From: Thelephora terrestris
Taxonomy: Eukaryota > Basidiomycota > Agaricomycetes > Thelephorales > Thelephoraceae
NCBI GenBank assembly: GCA_015956445.1
Contig: WIUZ02000001.1
Coordinates: forward strand, 3,968,001-4,032,000
Direction: 5' to 3'
Length of the DNA: 64,000 nucleotides
Part shown: piece by piece, positions 36,636 through 51,557 of the stretch
How positions within the stretch are numbered: the first letter of the stretch is position 1
Layout of the letters: each line of letters starts with the position of its first letter
Position numbers and translations under genes: made by a program
The notes under the pieces: model-generated
Databases searched by the model: none
What the model was told of the DNA's origin: nothing
What the model saw: the letters and a program-made list of their open reading frames with translations, nothing else

Positions 36636-37453
36636 TTAGACGTGAGAGACTAGGTAGCTTTCTCCGAGCCCAAAGCTGGCGAGGCCAGCGGCCAACGTCA
36701 CAAAGGTACGATTGTCCCAACGGTTCCACTTCGAATAGGTCAGATAGCCAGTGGCGCCCAAAATACCGACATTCACTGAAAGATGCATGAATAAACATGC
36801 CGGATAGTCGCTAACTCCATTACTCACAGATTGCAAACAAGGTACGCGTAGCTTTGGGATTCTGACGGACGTACTGCACGAGCACATCTTCTTCCTCTCG
36901 AACGGGTGCGAAGGTTTGGGCACCATAGCCCTCCAGACCGAGGACAACGGCTGCTCCGGCAATGGTGGAGGTCACAAACATGTGGTCGTGACGCAAGTGG
37001 GGTTCATTGTAGAGCTTGTAGCCGGTGAAGCCGATGAGGCCAAGGTTGACTTGAAAGAACTCCAATGAGCGATCGTCTCACACGCGAGTAAATACACTCA
37101 CCGACGCCGACGAGCCCTCCTGCAACTGGTGGCCGGAGCACGAGTTCTTTAGCAACAGCCGACCAGTGAATGGCTTCCTTCTCTGCATCACGAGCCACCT
37201 TCTTCGCCTTGGCCTTGTTGTCCTTCTTGGGGCGGTGGTGAGGGGAGGAGTCCGATTCCTCGTCGTATCGAGGAGGTCTATAAGTGGAGGTCGTCGTGGC
37301 CGGGTTCTGCTTAAAGTCCGGAGCTACGACGCCAACCTTGGCAGTGTCGTCCGCGACCCCTGACGCGGTGGACCTGGTAGTGTTGAGGAGTGCGGGGTCG
37401 GGAAGTGGTTGATCGGCCGAGGCATTGCGGGAGGTGACGGAGGCGTAAGACAT
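36636..37453 (-). CDS. OM14-like mitochondrial outer-membrane protein
   Basis: ATG 37453 (MSYASVTSRNASADQ). Three exons with short introns near 37065 and 36830 give about 235 residues. The N-terminal half is disordered and soluble, ending in a basic stretch (KKDNKAKAKKVARDAEKEA). The C-terminal half has two related helix pairs, VAGGLVGVVNLGLIGFTGY and LNVGILGATGYLTY, each followed by another hydrophobic helix (STIAGAAVVLGLEGYGA; FVTLAAGLASFGLGESY). This repeat layout is that of the OM14 C-terminal family, a receptor in yeast for ribosomes at the mitochondrial surface. Function here is inferred from family membership. Identity rests on recall of related basidiomycete proteins, not on a search. 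Confidence 0.7.
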
Positions 37454-37580
37454 GGCGAGTGAAGTGGAATTTGGAGAGGTGGATTATGGGAAAATGTACC
37501 GTACGTGGCTCTGGTTTATAAACGAAGGGGCGGGTTGTGATCCAGGGAGTGGGAATAAGAATGACGTCGATATAATGACG

Positions 37581-40500
37581 TCAGAAAACATCGAGAGAGT
37601 GAGGACAATCGGCGGCCACGTGGTCAGTCCCCTCGCAATCCTCGCAATAAAGTCCTCCGCCAGCCTTTTGGCGGGTGCTACTGCTGTCATCCTTCAGCAG
37701 GTCACAGGTGAAAATGTCATGACCAGCTCGCTCGCAGATTTCGCAAACCTCTCCCTCGGCCGCTGAGCTTGGAGCGTCATTGGCAGCAGGTACCGAAGGG
37801 AGTCCGTTCCCGTTCTTGGACGACTTCCTCTGCGATTTGGTTAGTTTCTCTTTCAGTCGTTCGATTTCGCGTTCCAAATCATCCTACAAGGCGAGGGCAT
37901 GCGGAGGTTAGCCATGGCTGCTAACTCGTCAAATAACCAAAACACAATACCTCGCGGTATATCTGGAGAGGAAGTCAGGTCACCGTCAGAATGTACGTAA
38001 TTAAAGTTATCACAACAAACCTTGGACTCCACGAGTGCTTCCAGTTCGCTCATCTCTTTGTGAAGCTGTACATCGGCAACGGATGAGCCCCACGACTACT
38101 GTAGACAACCAAGTTACCCACATCGTGTACCACCCTTGCGTGTTTCATTTCCATCTCGCTCATGCGTTTGCGTAGTTGCTCGACCTCGATCTAGCAGGTA
38201 TCCCGCTTTCAGAGGACCTTCGACAGTCACGGAATAGATACTTACAATGTGCTTGGACTTGAGCTCCTGCGCGACCTTTTGGATGTCATCAGGATAGATC
38301 TGTTCCTCGGCATCCAGCCTGCTTTCCTCTCGTTGAAGACTCTTCTCAACATCCTCTTCCAAAACCTTCATTTCCTAGTCCATGGTCAGGGCTCGACTCG
38401 GTTAACGATGTGAACATAACCAACCTGTCGTAACTGTTCCGTTTCTTGCATTAGAAGCTGATTCTCCGATTCCATAAGTTTAGCTTGTTGCTTAACGGCC
38501 TGATTCTCCTTCTGGAGTTCCTGGATGATATGTCTAAAGGCCGTTACTATCAGTGAGAAGTTGACAGATAAGCTATTTGCCACGGACTTGAGTCCCTTGA
38601 TCTCGTCACGCGCACTGTTCAGGTCGTACTTCGACGGTGGGGAGAGGGGGGTAGCTCTTGCGGGCTCCATCGGGATAGTGGCCTCGCGGTTTGCCTTCTT
38701 CCTCAGCGCATCGATCTCCGCCGACCGTTCTTCCAGTTCCTGACGAAGCGCGGCAATAATGACCTGGTCCCCGCCTTCCAGTTGTTGTTCCAGCTGGATT
38801 TGACGTTGGGAACTCCCTTCGAGTTTTTGCCTCAGCTCAACGATCTCTTCCTCAAGTTGCCTCTTTTCGTGGGAGGCTGACGCTTCGCGCGATGCAATTT
38901 GATCGACGGAGCCGCCTCGCGTATCTTCCGTATCCTGGGTGTGAAAACATGAGAGACCCAGAACAAAAACGCAAGACGGTGGGTTACTCACGGCCAATTC
39001 CCCTCTGAGGGTTTCAATCTCGGCTCTCGCATTTTCGAGAGTCAAGTGATTCTCCCTGAATGCTTCCTCGATCTCCCCGAGCCGTTGTCTTGTCTGTTCC
39101 TCAGCCCGAACCAACCGTTCCATCTCCTTTCTGGCTTCTGCTGCTTCCTTCTTCATACCCTCCTCCTTATCCTTGTACCTCTTAATCCTCTCCCGCACGA
39201 CAACTTCGTCTCTTTCTGCGGCAGCCCTTGCGTCTTCAAGCATATCTTCGAGGGTACGGATCTTGTTCTGAAGGTGGGAGACCTGGTCCTGCAGAGTCTC
39301 GTTTTCGATCTGAGCGGCAGAAGAAGCGTACTTGGCCAAAGACGTGGGAGAGGAGGGTCGAGCGGCAGCGTTAAGCTGTTCTTCGAGGGAGGTGACCATG
39401 TCCTCAAGTTCATAGCGTTTCGTCTCACTGGTTCCCAATCGTTCTTCATACAAGCCAATGGTTTCCTGCTCGTGCGCTTATGGTGAGCGAACTCAATCAA
39501 CTCGGGTGGAGAAACCGATTCACCTGCCCAGCGAGACGGAGCTCTTGCACTTGCCTCTGAAGGTCTATTCTCTCTTCTTCCCATTCCTTAGACGATTTTT
39601 CGACCCTGCTCTCCAATAATACAATCTCCTTGTCCTTAGCGGCCAAAATGGCGCCACTCTCGGTCTCCTGACCCTCCTTCGCGGTTAGGACTTCCTTCAA
39701 ATTTTTCAACATTTGTTCGTTGTCCTCAAGCTTCGATTGGAGCTCCTTCTGCCGGTTCTCGGAATCTGTCTTGAGTTGAGTGAGATCCAAAGTAGACTCT
39801 TTGACCGCGCGCTCCAGAGACTCTATCTTTGATTCTCGTTCCGCCAACGTCCGTTCCTGGGTCTTTGCAGCCGCTTCGAGGGTGGAAATCCGAGTCGAGA
39901 GCCCATCTCGTTCCTGAGTCAATGAGTCTCGTTCCATAGTTAGATGATCGACTTTTTCGCGCAAGGCGGAGGTGTCTGCGGCAGGTGTAATATCGATCAT
40001 CGGGGAATTCGCTGTCGTGTACGAATCTGTGGAAGATGTGGCCCTGGACTGTGAAGCGGCGGCAGCGAGGGCCTCTGCAGCGTCAGCCTTTTGTCTTAAC
40101 TCCTCGTTCTCATACTCCAACGCGTCCAAGCGAGACTGTAGCCTCGCAACATCTTCTGTCAACAGTTCTTGTTGCCTTGCCCAGTCGTTCATTGTGGAGC
40201 TAGCTGCAGAACTTGGTCGAGGCGAGGCAGGACCTGCGGAGTTGGCGCTGATTGTGCGTTGCATACGGGCAGTGTGTAAGCTCTGGAAGGATCCCGAAGG
40301 GGGTAGTCCATCTTCGTCGTCTCCATATATCCTCGCTGATGAGGGGGATGAGGGCGGAGGCATTGCCACAGAGCTGGGTATTCTGGGTTTCGGGGTTTTC
40401 AGTAACAATTTTGATTTGGATGTGGGAGAGCCAGTGATCGTCGTATCATCGTAGCGCGAGCCAAAAACTTTAGGGGTATTAAAGGGCGAACCAGTGCCTA

Positions 40501-41656
40501 GGCTTCGCACCGGGGAAGATATCGTGTGCGTGACGCTTCGCGTGGGGCTTTCCCTACCAGTTGGGGTCTTCCGTGGAATAGCAGGCGACTTTCGAAGTTG
40601 AGTGGCGGTTACGCCGACATACTTGGATGCTCGTGATCCGGGGGTAATTTGGCTGGCGGGTATAGAGGGTTTCGTTACAGTCTTAGGTGTCGTAAATGGT
40701 CCAGTAGTCGCTCGGCGGTTTGCAGGAGTCGTGCGACCAGTGGTAGGACCAACTCGTGAGCTATTAAGTGAAGGGGTTACCCTCCCAGTAGGAAAGGAGG
40801 GCGTGACACGTCCGGTGGAAATTGAGGGGGTCACTCTCCCCGAATAGGATGGAGTGATGCGTCCACTAGTGCTGCGTACGGAGGCAGCTGAAGCTGGTCG
40901 GGAAATGATGCTCGAGCGGACCGCCGGTCGTGAGAGCTTATCAACCGCAACAAATACGCCGCATTTCGGAGGGCAGACGAAATACTTGGTGCTAATCAGA
41001 GACGTGGATCAGGAACGTCTGATCGCCTTTTTCGGGGGCACAGCTTACCCGTTTACACTTCCGTCATTCTTTCCCTTGCCTATAAATCCTCCACCGAGTT
41101 CCACACCCGCCCATTCGCCTGGTTTACCTTCGATCGGCCCAATGAAGCGAAGAACGCCTTCAAATCCCAAAGACTCGATCCTCACGTCATCACCGATCTC
41201 AAACTGTCTCCCAGTTCGGCTGACGCTCCGACCGTGAACGTTAGATTGTCTGCTAGCAGAACGCGCGGGAATTGGATGGCTCAGAGCGGAAGAGACCCTG
41301 CTGTTCACAGAACTAACTGCAGAGACGGAGGACGCGACTGATGAGGGTCTGTTGGCTGAGATGGACTTTCCGCCAGAATAGTTGTTCGAAGGTGATGGTG
41401 GTGAGAGAGTAGATAGGCTTTGATTGGAAGTGCTGGTACGATGTTGGGCGGGATCATTGGCCTTAATAGCATCAGCCAGTGTGCGAAACATGTATGCGGT
41501 GTCCTCGACCGGTGTCACTGCCGAGCTCGGAATGTTCGAGCCCGCAGATGAGACGGAACGAAGCCTTCCCGGTGTAGGAATTCCAGTGCTGGGCCGACCT
41601 GGAGTTGGAATCCCTGACGACCGGGGTTTCTGGTTTGTCGACGCATACATGGACAT
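37581..41656 (-). CDS. CLIP-170-like microtubule plus-end protein (CAP-Gly, coiled coil, zinc knuckles)
   Basis: Tracks growing microtubule ends (CLIP-170, yeast Bik1, fission-yeast Tip1). Start taken at ATG 41656 ([20 protein letters not shown]); ATG 41650 is the alternative. A Ser/Pro-rich lead is followed by the CAP-Gly domain ([19 protein letters not shown], with the tubulin/EB-binding GKNDGSV, and after an intron [18 protein letters not shown]). Next is a basic Ser/Thr-Pro region with tandem GRVTPS units, then about 600 residues of coiled coil over several exons. Two C-terminal CCHC knuckles follow, [14 protein letters not shown] and [14 protein letters not shown], and the chain ends LDVF. 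About 1150 residues. The short acidic-aromatic end may mimic the EEY/F tail bound by CAP-Gly domains. Divergent from the mitochondrial L34 gene. Confidence 0.9.
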
Positions 41657-41703
41657 GGCTGACTTTGCGAGTTGGCCAACGATCGGTAGTTGCCGATCAC
41701 TCA
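41657..41703. promoter_or_regulatory. 47-base spacer between divergent CLIP and L34 starts
   Basis: Only 47 bases separate the chosen ATG of the CLIP-170-like gene (minus) from the ATG of mitochondrial L34 (plus). Each promoter must overlap the other gene's transcribed region or first codons, unless the CLIP start lies in an unseen upstream exon. Confidence 0.5.
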
Positions 41704-42063
41704 ATGCCTCGTCTTCTTCAATCCTTCGCGAGGCTGCTCACTGCAGCGCCCCTCAGCCTCAACCCATCGCTGTCGCCCATCTCAAGACTACCTACTGTTG
41801 CAGCGAGGACTACATCCGCTGTCTCCGCAGCGACCTTCCCATTTGTTTCCTCTTTCTTCGGTGCAAACCGTGTCCAACCCCTCCTGACACCATTCCAAGC
41901 GACCGCCCAACAGGTCCGTTGGGGTTCACGAGGGACGGAATACCAACCATCGCAACGCGTCCGAAAGCGAAGACACGGTTTTCTGGCACGAAAAAAGAGC
42001 GTGTCCGGCCAGAAGATACTCGTCCGTCGCCGGGCTAAAGGACGAAAGTTCCTCACACACTGA
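41704..42063 (+). CDS. MRPL34: Mitochondrial ribosomal protein bL34m
   Basis: Large-subunit protein of the mitochondrial ribosome. ATG 41704 gives 119 residues in a single exon. The first 70 are a Ser/Arg/Ala-rich, acid-free mitochondrial presequence ([16 protein letters not shown]…). The mature L34 core is complete: [20 protein letters not shown] and [16 protein letters not shown]. The strongly basic Arg/Lys pattern is diagnostic of L34. The upstream extension to 41605 lacks an ATG of its own frame near the start, so 41704 is the natural start. Confidence 0.93.
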   Translation: MPRLLQSFARLLTAAPLSLNPSLSPISRLPTVAARTTSAVSAATFPFVSSFFGANRVQPLLTPFQATAQQVRWGSRGTEYQPSQRVRKRRHGFLARKKSVSGQKILVRRRAKGRKFLTH

Positions 42064-42186
42064 TCACTACAGGTGTGCTTTTTCGTTTGACACTGCTGTC
42101 TATCATAGAACTCATAAGCATTGGTGACTGCACTCAGTGCAAAGCATGGGTAGATCATTATAAGATAAATCCTCGATATCATAATA

Positions 42187-44637
42187 TCAGCTATTCAATT
42201 GCATCGTCATCAATGCTGCCCTTTCTCCAAGTCCCAGTTTTGAACGAGCATTCAGCCCCCTCACACCATCAACTTTCGACCCACCGGTGGGTCTCGGAGG
42301 TGGCGTCACATCGACGGAATCTCCTTCCTGAACTATTTCCAAAGCTGGCAAAGCCTTCATGTCCTCGAAACCCCTCCGGATAGTCGACACCAGAGCAGAA
42401 ATCGGTGTCTGATCGACGGTTCTCGAAGGATGGACTGGCCTGAGTTTGTTGGCGTCTTCGAAGCGAGCGACAAGGTCCCCAACCTTATTTGTTCTTTCCT
42501 TCCCTTTCACTCTGAGTGGCATAGGCGGCTCCGCGACGCGATGGGTGAATTCAGGTAACGACTCTGTTGGTTTTTGTACCCGTGCTGAAACCGGGTTGGG
42601 AACGGGGTTGTTTTGTTCCACTACCTGGGTTGATGCCACTTTTTCGAGAACGGGTTCTTGGATCGGCTCGATTGCTGGCCTTCTCGGCTCCTCCACTAGC
42701 TCCGGAGCTACCACGGGTGACGGAATAGCCTCAACCTCGCTTGTTGATACCGGAGAGTCTGTGTTATTAGCGAGCAGTGGATGGCCCATCTTCAAGGCGT
42801 GAACAACCTTTGTCTCCGCGGTAGCCTTTCTGGGAGAAGGAGCAACAGGAGGTACGAACTCCACCTCCGTCTCGAGTTTCAGTGAGGGTAATGAGTCGGT
42901 GGTTGACGCTGGAGGGAGACTTGGGGAAGGGGGTAAAGGAACAGAAATGGCAGGCTCGGTTTCCTTGATGTCCTTGGCATTCGTCGGTTGGGGCTCAAGA
43001 CGTTTTCGCTCGCCAGATACCTTGGTCGTTGTGCTAGTTCCCGTCCGCGTTGACTTAATCGAATCAGCCCTGGACGGAGGTCGTACTGATTTGGCCAAAT
43101 CCATCCTTGAAGGAGGTCGCGCATTGGAAACCGTCCGTGCCCGACTCTGTGGTGGTACCAAGGGCATATCTTTTGTTTTCTCTGTGCGATTGGGTTTAGT
43201 CGTCCTCGCTTGGGATCGGGATCGAGTCGGCGCCAGTTTTGGGAGTTCCAATTCTTTTCTGGAACGCCCAGTCGCCGAAGGAGGTCTGGAGGGACCTTTG
43301 GAGCTCGCTTGGGAGGAAACCATGGATGGAAGTTTCGTTGCCACACGACTCTTTGGTCTCTCGGGTAGGGAAGTCGTTTGCACGAGGACTTTGGGTTTTG
43401 GAAGGGGAATTTCTTGGGGGGGAGGGGCAGGGACTATTGTTATCCTTCTAGGTCCGGCGTGCATCTTGGGAACATCCCCTGGCACACTCGTAGCCCCTAA
43501 TTGCACATGGGTGACGCCACCACTCCGGGGTGCCGGTCGGTTCATGATGCGGCTTGGACCTGGTCGTGCGGTCACCTCCACCCGAGCTTGGGACATTGTG
43601 TTGAATCTTGTGGATGTCGTTGAAAGCGTATTTCCGGTAACGCTATGAGTAGAGTGATGAGAAAGGGCGGAGGCGGGTCGGACATGGTTCGGGGGCAACG
43701 TGAGGGCAGGTTTGGGAATTGGTTTAGCAGATGACTGAGCTGGTCGAGTTGAGCGCGATGGCGCAACGCCAACGTGCGACCGCGAATTGACATTCGACTG
43801 CGGTGGTTCCTTTGGTTTGACGTTCAGATACTTCTTCGCGATAGGGCTCAAAGGTTGGACAAATCTGCTAAATCTCAGTCCATGGAGTCATAATAGTCCC
43901 GGTGGGCACGTACGTGTCAATGCGATCCGGGTTAAGAATGGAATACGCTTCGAACATCTTCCTACTGGTCTTGCGGATATCACTACTGGGATCCTGGATC
44001 GTGGCTTTGATAATGCTCTCGATTTCTCCCTGGCGAATACCTTTCGCCAATTCTCCAGGATCGCAGGTGTTCAAGCAAGCCAAAGCAGCCTCTGCCGCAG
44101 CCAACCGCATGGTAATCGACTTGTCCTTGACAGAATTCAAAAGGTATGTGAGGATACCTGGCAATCTTGTGGATCCGATGATCTCGATGACACACGCCTT
44201 GCCTCGAGCAGAGAAGACCTTGTTTGACCGCATACATTGTGACAGGAGAGTGGGGAAAAAAACCGGGACCAGCGGAGCAAACGAGGATTGGAGTGTTTGT
44301 CCAAGGGAAACAAAGAACTCCAGGGATACACCAGAGAGCTTCGAACGTTCGGAGTTGACACAGTTGATGAGAGGTCTGGCGACACCTCGTAATAGTGAGA
44401 TAAATTCAGAGGGAAATCCATCAGCCCCGTTCTCCAGTAGGGACTTGAGACGGGTGAGAGCCAATGCGAGTTTGTCCCATGTTTCTTCCGACTCTGGGAG
44501 AGCAAGATATTCCTCGATCGTCGCGAAGTGGTAAGTCAGGTCTTGCACTGAGTTGCACTAGAGTCCATCCAATCAGGTGAGGGAGATGAGCGGAGACGAC
44601 AGAGACTCACGGTCAGTTCAACAGTCTTTGCGCGCAT
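42187..44637 (-). CDS. CLASP-like TOG-domain microtubule regulator
   Basis: CLASP proteins bind tubulin through TOG domains and promote rescue of microtubules; CLASPs were named as CLIP-associated proteins. ATG 44637 begins a 9-codon exon (MRAKTVELT), spliced to a TOG/HEAT domain (43900-44560: LTYHFATIEEYLALPESEETWDKL style repeats, GKACVIEIIGSTRLPGILTYLL, ITMRLAAAEAALACLN). A second short intron (near 43860-43905) leads to a 560-residue basic Ser/Pro/Arg-rich tail with no TOG repeat (…QPLSPIAKKYLNVKPK…). About 780 residues, so shorter than yeast Stu1 or fission-yeast Cls1, and with one evident TOG. A short C-terminal segment near 42330 (ISALVSTIRRGFEDMKAL) may be a small helical domain. Confidence 0.8.
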
Positions 44638-45181
44638 CGCCGTCTGTACGATAAGAGCCGCTGACCGGTTAGAAGACGGAAGGGGCCTGGTTGGAACAAT
44701 CGTTCAAAGGTTCAACCTTCGGACCGGAATGTGAATCGGAGCTTGAAATACCACCCACGCGACACCCATCACGTGTGAAGTGTCACTGGTCACAAACCTG
44801 GAACCACACAACCAAGCAACCTCTTCCTGAACTGAAGTCTGAGGTAGGACCAATGGAAGGTTTCCTTTCGGAAGAAACGATTGAAGCTTAATGCTTGTCT
44901 CTTGAGGCTCAAGTTACCAGGTTTCGGGCGACAGTTATATCTGAGGAAGTGGGATCCCATTGCTCGAGGCTTCAGTCAAGTTGCGTCCACAAAGTTGCCT
45001 GTCGCGCACATGAATTTTCCCTCGTGTGATTTCATCGTAGCGTATCCAAGGTCCCTCCGAGCCATTTGCCGCTATGTTTTTACTTATCTACGGTCGTGTG
45101 AGATGCGGGCAACATTAATCTAAGCGAGCAAACTCGCATTCTGACAGCACATTGACACGTGGCTTGTACAGCTCCGGCCCA
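44638..45181. promoter_or_regulatory. Divergent promoter region, CLASP-like / alanyl-tRNA synthetase
   Basis: 540 bases between two divergently transcribed genes, without a supportable frame. Both promoters must lie here. I see no clear factor site or RNA gene. Confidence 0.45.
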
Positions 45182-48639
<3,458 letters not shown>

Positions 48640-48683
48640 ATACATCGCACATTCATAGAGGTCCAAGGGTAGTTACGAATGCA

Positions 48684-48724
48684 TTCCATCAGCGACACGC
48701 GTCATTTCAGCGGCTTCGTGTCCG
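48684..48724 (-). repeat. Inverted 40-base copy of an alanyl-tRNA synthetase exon piece
   Basis: The reverse complement reads cggacacgaagccgctgaaa…, matching 48039-48078 of the synthetase exon (GHEAAEVTRVAD) with about four changes. It lies 45 bases past the stop, on the opposite strand, so the transcript can pair with its own coding region. Confidence 0.75.
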
Positions 48725-48826
48725 TAGTGCAGTTTATAGTCCATCCTCTGTATCTCAGGCTGGGCCAAATTGGCGCTCAATTGTGGCTGCACCGCTGCGA
48801 TCGCTCGGCAAATTCCGTGAGCCAAG

Positions 48827-48840
48827 TTTAGGGTTAGGGT
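48827..48840 (+). promoter_or_regulatory. TTAGGG pair upstream of the S18 gene
   Basis: TTTAGGGTTAGGGT, two telomere-type repeats, 213 bases before the S18 ATG and about 60 bases before a likely 5'-UTR intron. In several fungi Tbf1-like factors bind such sites in ribosomal-protein promoters. Assignment here is by analogy. Confidence 0.45.
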
Positions 48841-48898
48841 CAGAAACTGTCCACAATCACCAAACCGACTCAGGTCCCCCCTCCCCGAAGACATCAAT

Positions 48899-49031
48899 GT
48901 AAGTTTCGTCCCTAATGCTGAGGGGAGCCATCTGTATCTATCCTGTGTTCGTTTCACCTGGAAAAACTGGGCGGATTTGGATGGATTGGCTGTTTTTTGT
49001 TTGGATGGGCTAACGTGGGATTTTTGTACAG
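48899..49031 (+). other. Probable 5'-UTR intron of the S18 gene
   Basis: Donor gtaagt at 48899 and acceptor ttgtacag ending at 49031 enclose 133 bases, directly before a short leader and the ATG at 49053. There is no open frame across it. Leader introns are common in ribosomal-protein genes. Confidence 0.45.
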
Positions 49032-49052
49032 ACATCTTCACCTCCCACCACC

Positions 49053-49707
49053 ATGTCCCTCGTCGTCCCCGAGCCTCACCAACAATTCCAGGTAATTCAG
49101 CTCGTGCGCATCTTAGACCTCAGGAATCGACCTAACGCGTGTTATCGTTAGCACATTCTCCGTCTGTTGAACACAAACGTCGATGGAAAGCGCAAGGTTA
49201 TGTACGCTTTGACCGAGATCAAGGGTGTTGGAAGGCGGTACTCCAACATCGTTTGCAAGAAGGCAGATGTCGATTTGAACAAGCGGTGCGCCGTTCTCGT
49301 AATCTATAGGGTATACTCATAGGTTGATGGGCAACTGTTGCCAGTGCTGGTGAGCTCAACTCAGACGAGCTCGAGCGCCTTGTCACCATCATCCAAAACC
49401 CCACCCAATTCAAGATCCCAACATGGTTTTTGAACAGGCAAAAAGATATCGTTGACGGCAAGAACTCACAGATCTTGTCCAACGGTGTCGACTCCAAACT
49501 CCGTGACGATCTTGAGCGGTTAAAGAAGATCAGGGCTCACCGTGGTCTGAGGCACTTCTGGGGTCTCCGTGTCAGGGGTCAGCACACCAAGACGACCGGT
49601 ACGTCCATACTTGACCTTCTTTGGCCTTGCGGGATCCCTGATTTCTTGAGTGTTGTCGTTCAGGTCGTCGTGGAAAGACCGTTGGTGTGTCGAAGAAGCG
49701 TGGTTAA
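49053..49707 (+). CDS. RPS18: 40S ribosomal protein S18 (uS13)
   Basis: Head protein of the small subunit that contacts the P-site region. ATG 49053 ([13 protein letters not shown]). Four exons join to about 156 residues: [45 protein letters not shown], then [35 protein letters not shown], and after the last intron [13 protein letters not shown] before TAA 49705. The helix-two-turn-helix and basic tail of the family are complete. Introns interrupt at each conserved block, a usual pattern for basidiomycete ribosomal-protein genes. Confidence 0.95.
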
Positions 49708-50063
49708 ACTTTTCGCTCTCATTCTCTCCCTTGTATGCATTGCATCTTACATATGTGATTGCCCATGTGCTATATTGGAATGAAATGACTGCACTGTTTC
49801 GTCATTCCGTAACCATTGCACGTCGAAACCAGAGCTCGTTTGACAAGGCCTCAGCGAGCGGCGAGCCTAATTCTATCGCACGGGCTAGGGACAATAAACT
49901 GGACATTGGAGGACCAGTGTCTAGTGCCACTTGCAGCGCTGACTGGTTTCTCTTCAAAAAGAATCCGAGACCCTTGAGCGCAACCGTCTACTTCCAGAGA
50001 TAGTCTGGTGCGTTCGAACGACGAAAAGCTAAATGTACATGGGACGCGAAAATCGAAAGTTCG
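49708..50063. other. Spacer after S18 with rearranged paralogue flank
   Basis: No gene. Bases 49840-50060 are related to 51680-51830 downstream of the second leucine-rich gene, but a segment of about 38 bases (49954-49991) is inverted relative to 51709-51747. Confidence 0.55.
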
Positions 50064-51557
50064 CTACAAACGGTTCACTGAAGAGAGCAGCCACTCGTCT
50101 GCCTCCCTATTCATTGTCACGGTCTTGCAACAATCCTTTTCCCACAAAACCCACCCCGCGGGGCGGCCTCTGACAGTCCGCTTCTCGCCGATCCGCACTT
50201 TAATTTCCTTCAAGGATGTGGCGGAAAGAGACGACGATAGGCTCTTGACATCTTCTTCCGTTGTGGCTAGCGCGCGCGCGCTCCCACGTTCCGGCGACCC
50301 GCTGATCCCAAGCAGAGAGAACACTGTCAGTTTCTTCAGTGAAGAGAACAATGGAGACGCTAGAGCGCCAATGACATCCTCCGGCTTTGAGGTACGAGAT
50401 GAGTACGGCGTGCAAGTCCCGGAAAAAGATCGAGTATACACACCCATGCATGCTCCTTCGATATGTTCACATCGAGCGCAAGTACTTCGAGACCCTTGAA
50501 ATATGCCCCAATTTCTGTAAGGTCTTCCACCGAGAGCGGGGTCCTCTGACTGTCTTCACTTGGAACCTCCCCCTCGTGTAGCGAAAGACCTTTGAGCGAT
50601 GCACCGTGGTGGTTGATGATGTCTGGCAGGAACAGCCGGCTGCATCCCCAAATCCGAACGTCGCGTAAGGACTGGGGTCGAGCTGTCGAGAACAGCTGTC
50701 TTATAAGCGAAAAGGAGGAGTTTGCATCATCATCCTGTTTCCGAAGATCTTCCTTCATCCAGAAGGGCAAGCTCATTCCGATGCTCTCCAGGGCCGGTAA
50801 CTTGTCCGCGATCGGGAGTAGAAGAGAGAGGAATGGGATTGATAAGGAACCCTCGCGGAAATCCAGAACCCGTAGGTGTGACCAATCCATGGCGTTCATC
50901 CAGTACTCCCCGCACCTCTGAGTAACCGAAAACCACTCCAACACAAGCTCTTCAAGCGGAGGGAACGTCCCCCCATTATCTGCGAAGTCAGTGCTGTAGT
51001 TGTATTGTATGCATCCGGAAACGCCAACGGATAGGCGTAACCTCTTGAGGTTTTTTAAGTTTTGGATTGTACTTTGGACGTTGGGGAGAGCCTTTTCATC
51101 CAGGGCTATGTTGTTCTGGCCGAGTTTTACAGTGAGCGAGGTCACTGCTGGAGACGAGAAGATACCAGGTGATCTTGGAATGCATTTGAGGTGGATAGAC
51201 CACGATGGGTAATTCGTTTCGAAAATGAGAAGCAACGAGGGAGGGGGTTCGCTCTCGACATTCCAACTATGTGACTATTTTTCAGCAAACTTCGAGAGAT
51301 GGGTATGAACAAACTCACTTTAGGGTCTGGAAATTCTGGAGAAGGTGGTTTCCTGACGCAAAGAATTGGAGTAGAGCGTTGATCAGGTCTTGGTAGACCG
51401 GGTCATCGTGCTCATCATCGTTCCAGTAGTACCTGACGGATAGCGTCTGGAGAGTGCTGATCTTGGTCTGATCGTTTCTCCACTCTTCCAACGTCGCCTT
51501 TGACGACTGGAAGTTTCGAGGGCTGAAGTCTAGTTTTAGATTCGAGCATTGAGACAT
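50064..51557 (-). CDS. Leucine-rich repeat-like protein, paralogue 1
   Basis: ATG 51557 (MSQCSNLKLDFSPRNFQ). Three exons: the first to about 51317 (…QNFQTLK/N), the second from about 51255 (WNVESEPPPSLLLIFETNYPSW…) to about 50449 (…SKEHAW), the third from about 50389 (PEDVIGALASP…) to the stop at 50064, about 470 residues. The protein has irregular leucine-rich stretches (LKRLRLSVG, LEELVLEW, LRVLDFREGSL, LEVLALDVN), like the C-terminal part of fungal F-box/LRR proteins, but no F-box is visible before it. Function unknown; perhaps a ubiquitin-ligase adaptor that has lost or never had its F-box. Tandem duplicate of the next gene. Confidence 0.75.

Noticed and set aside
40854-41237. Plus-strand frames opposite the CLIP-like gene
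   Set aside because: Mirror shadows of the CAP-Gly and Ser/Pro regions.
42899-43648. 249-residue plus-strand frame opposite the CLASP-like tail
   Set aside because: Antisense shadow of a Pro/Arg/Ser-rich coding exon; Gly/Leu/Val bias is the expected complement.
48673-49041. 122-residue minus-strand frame ending GHEAAEMTRVADG
   Set aside because: Its only recognisable part is the inverted synthetase fragment; the rest is the S18 leader read backwards.
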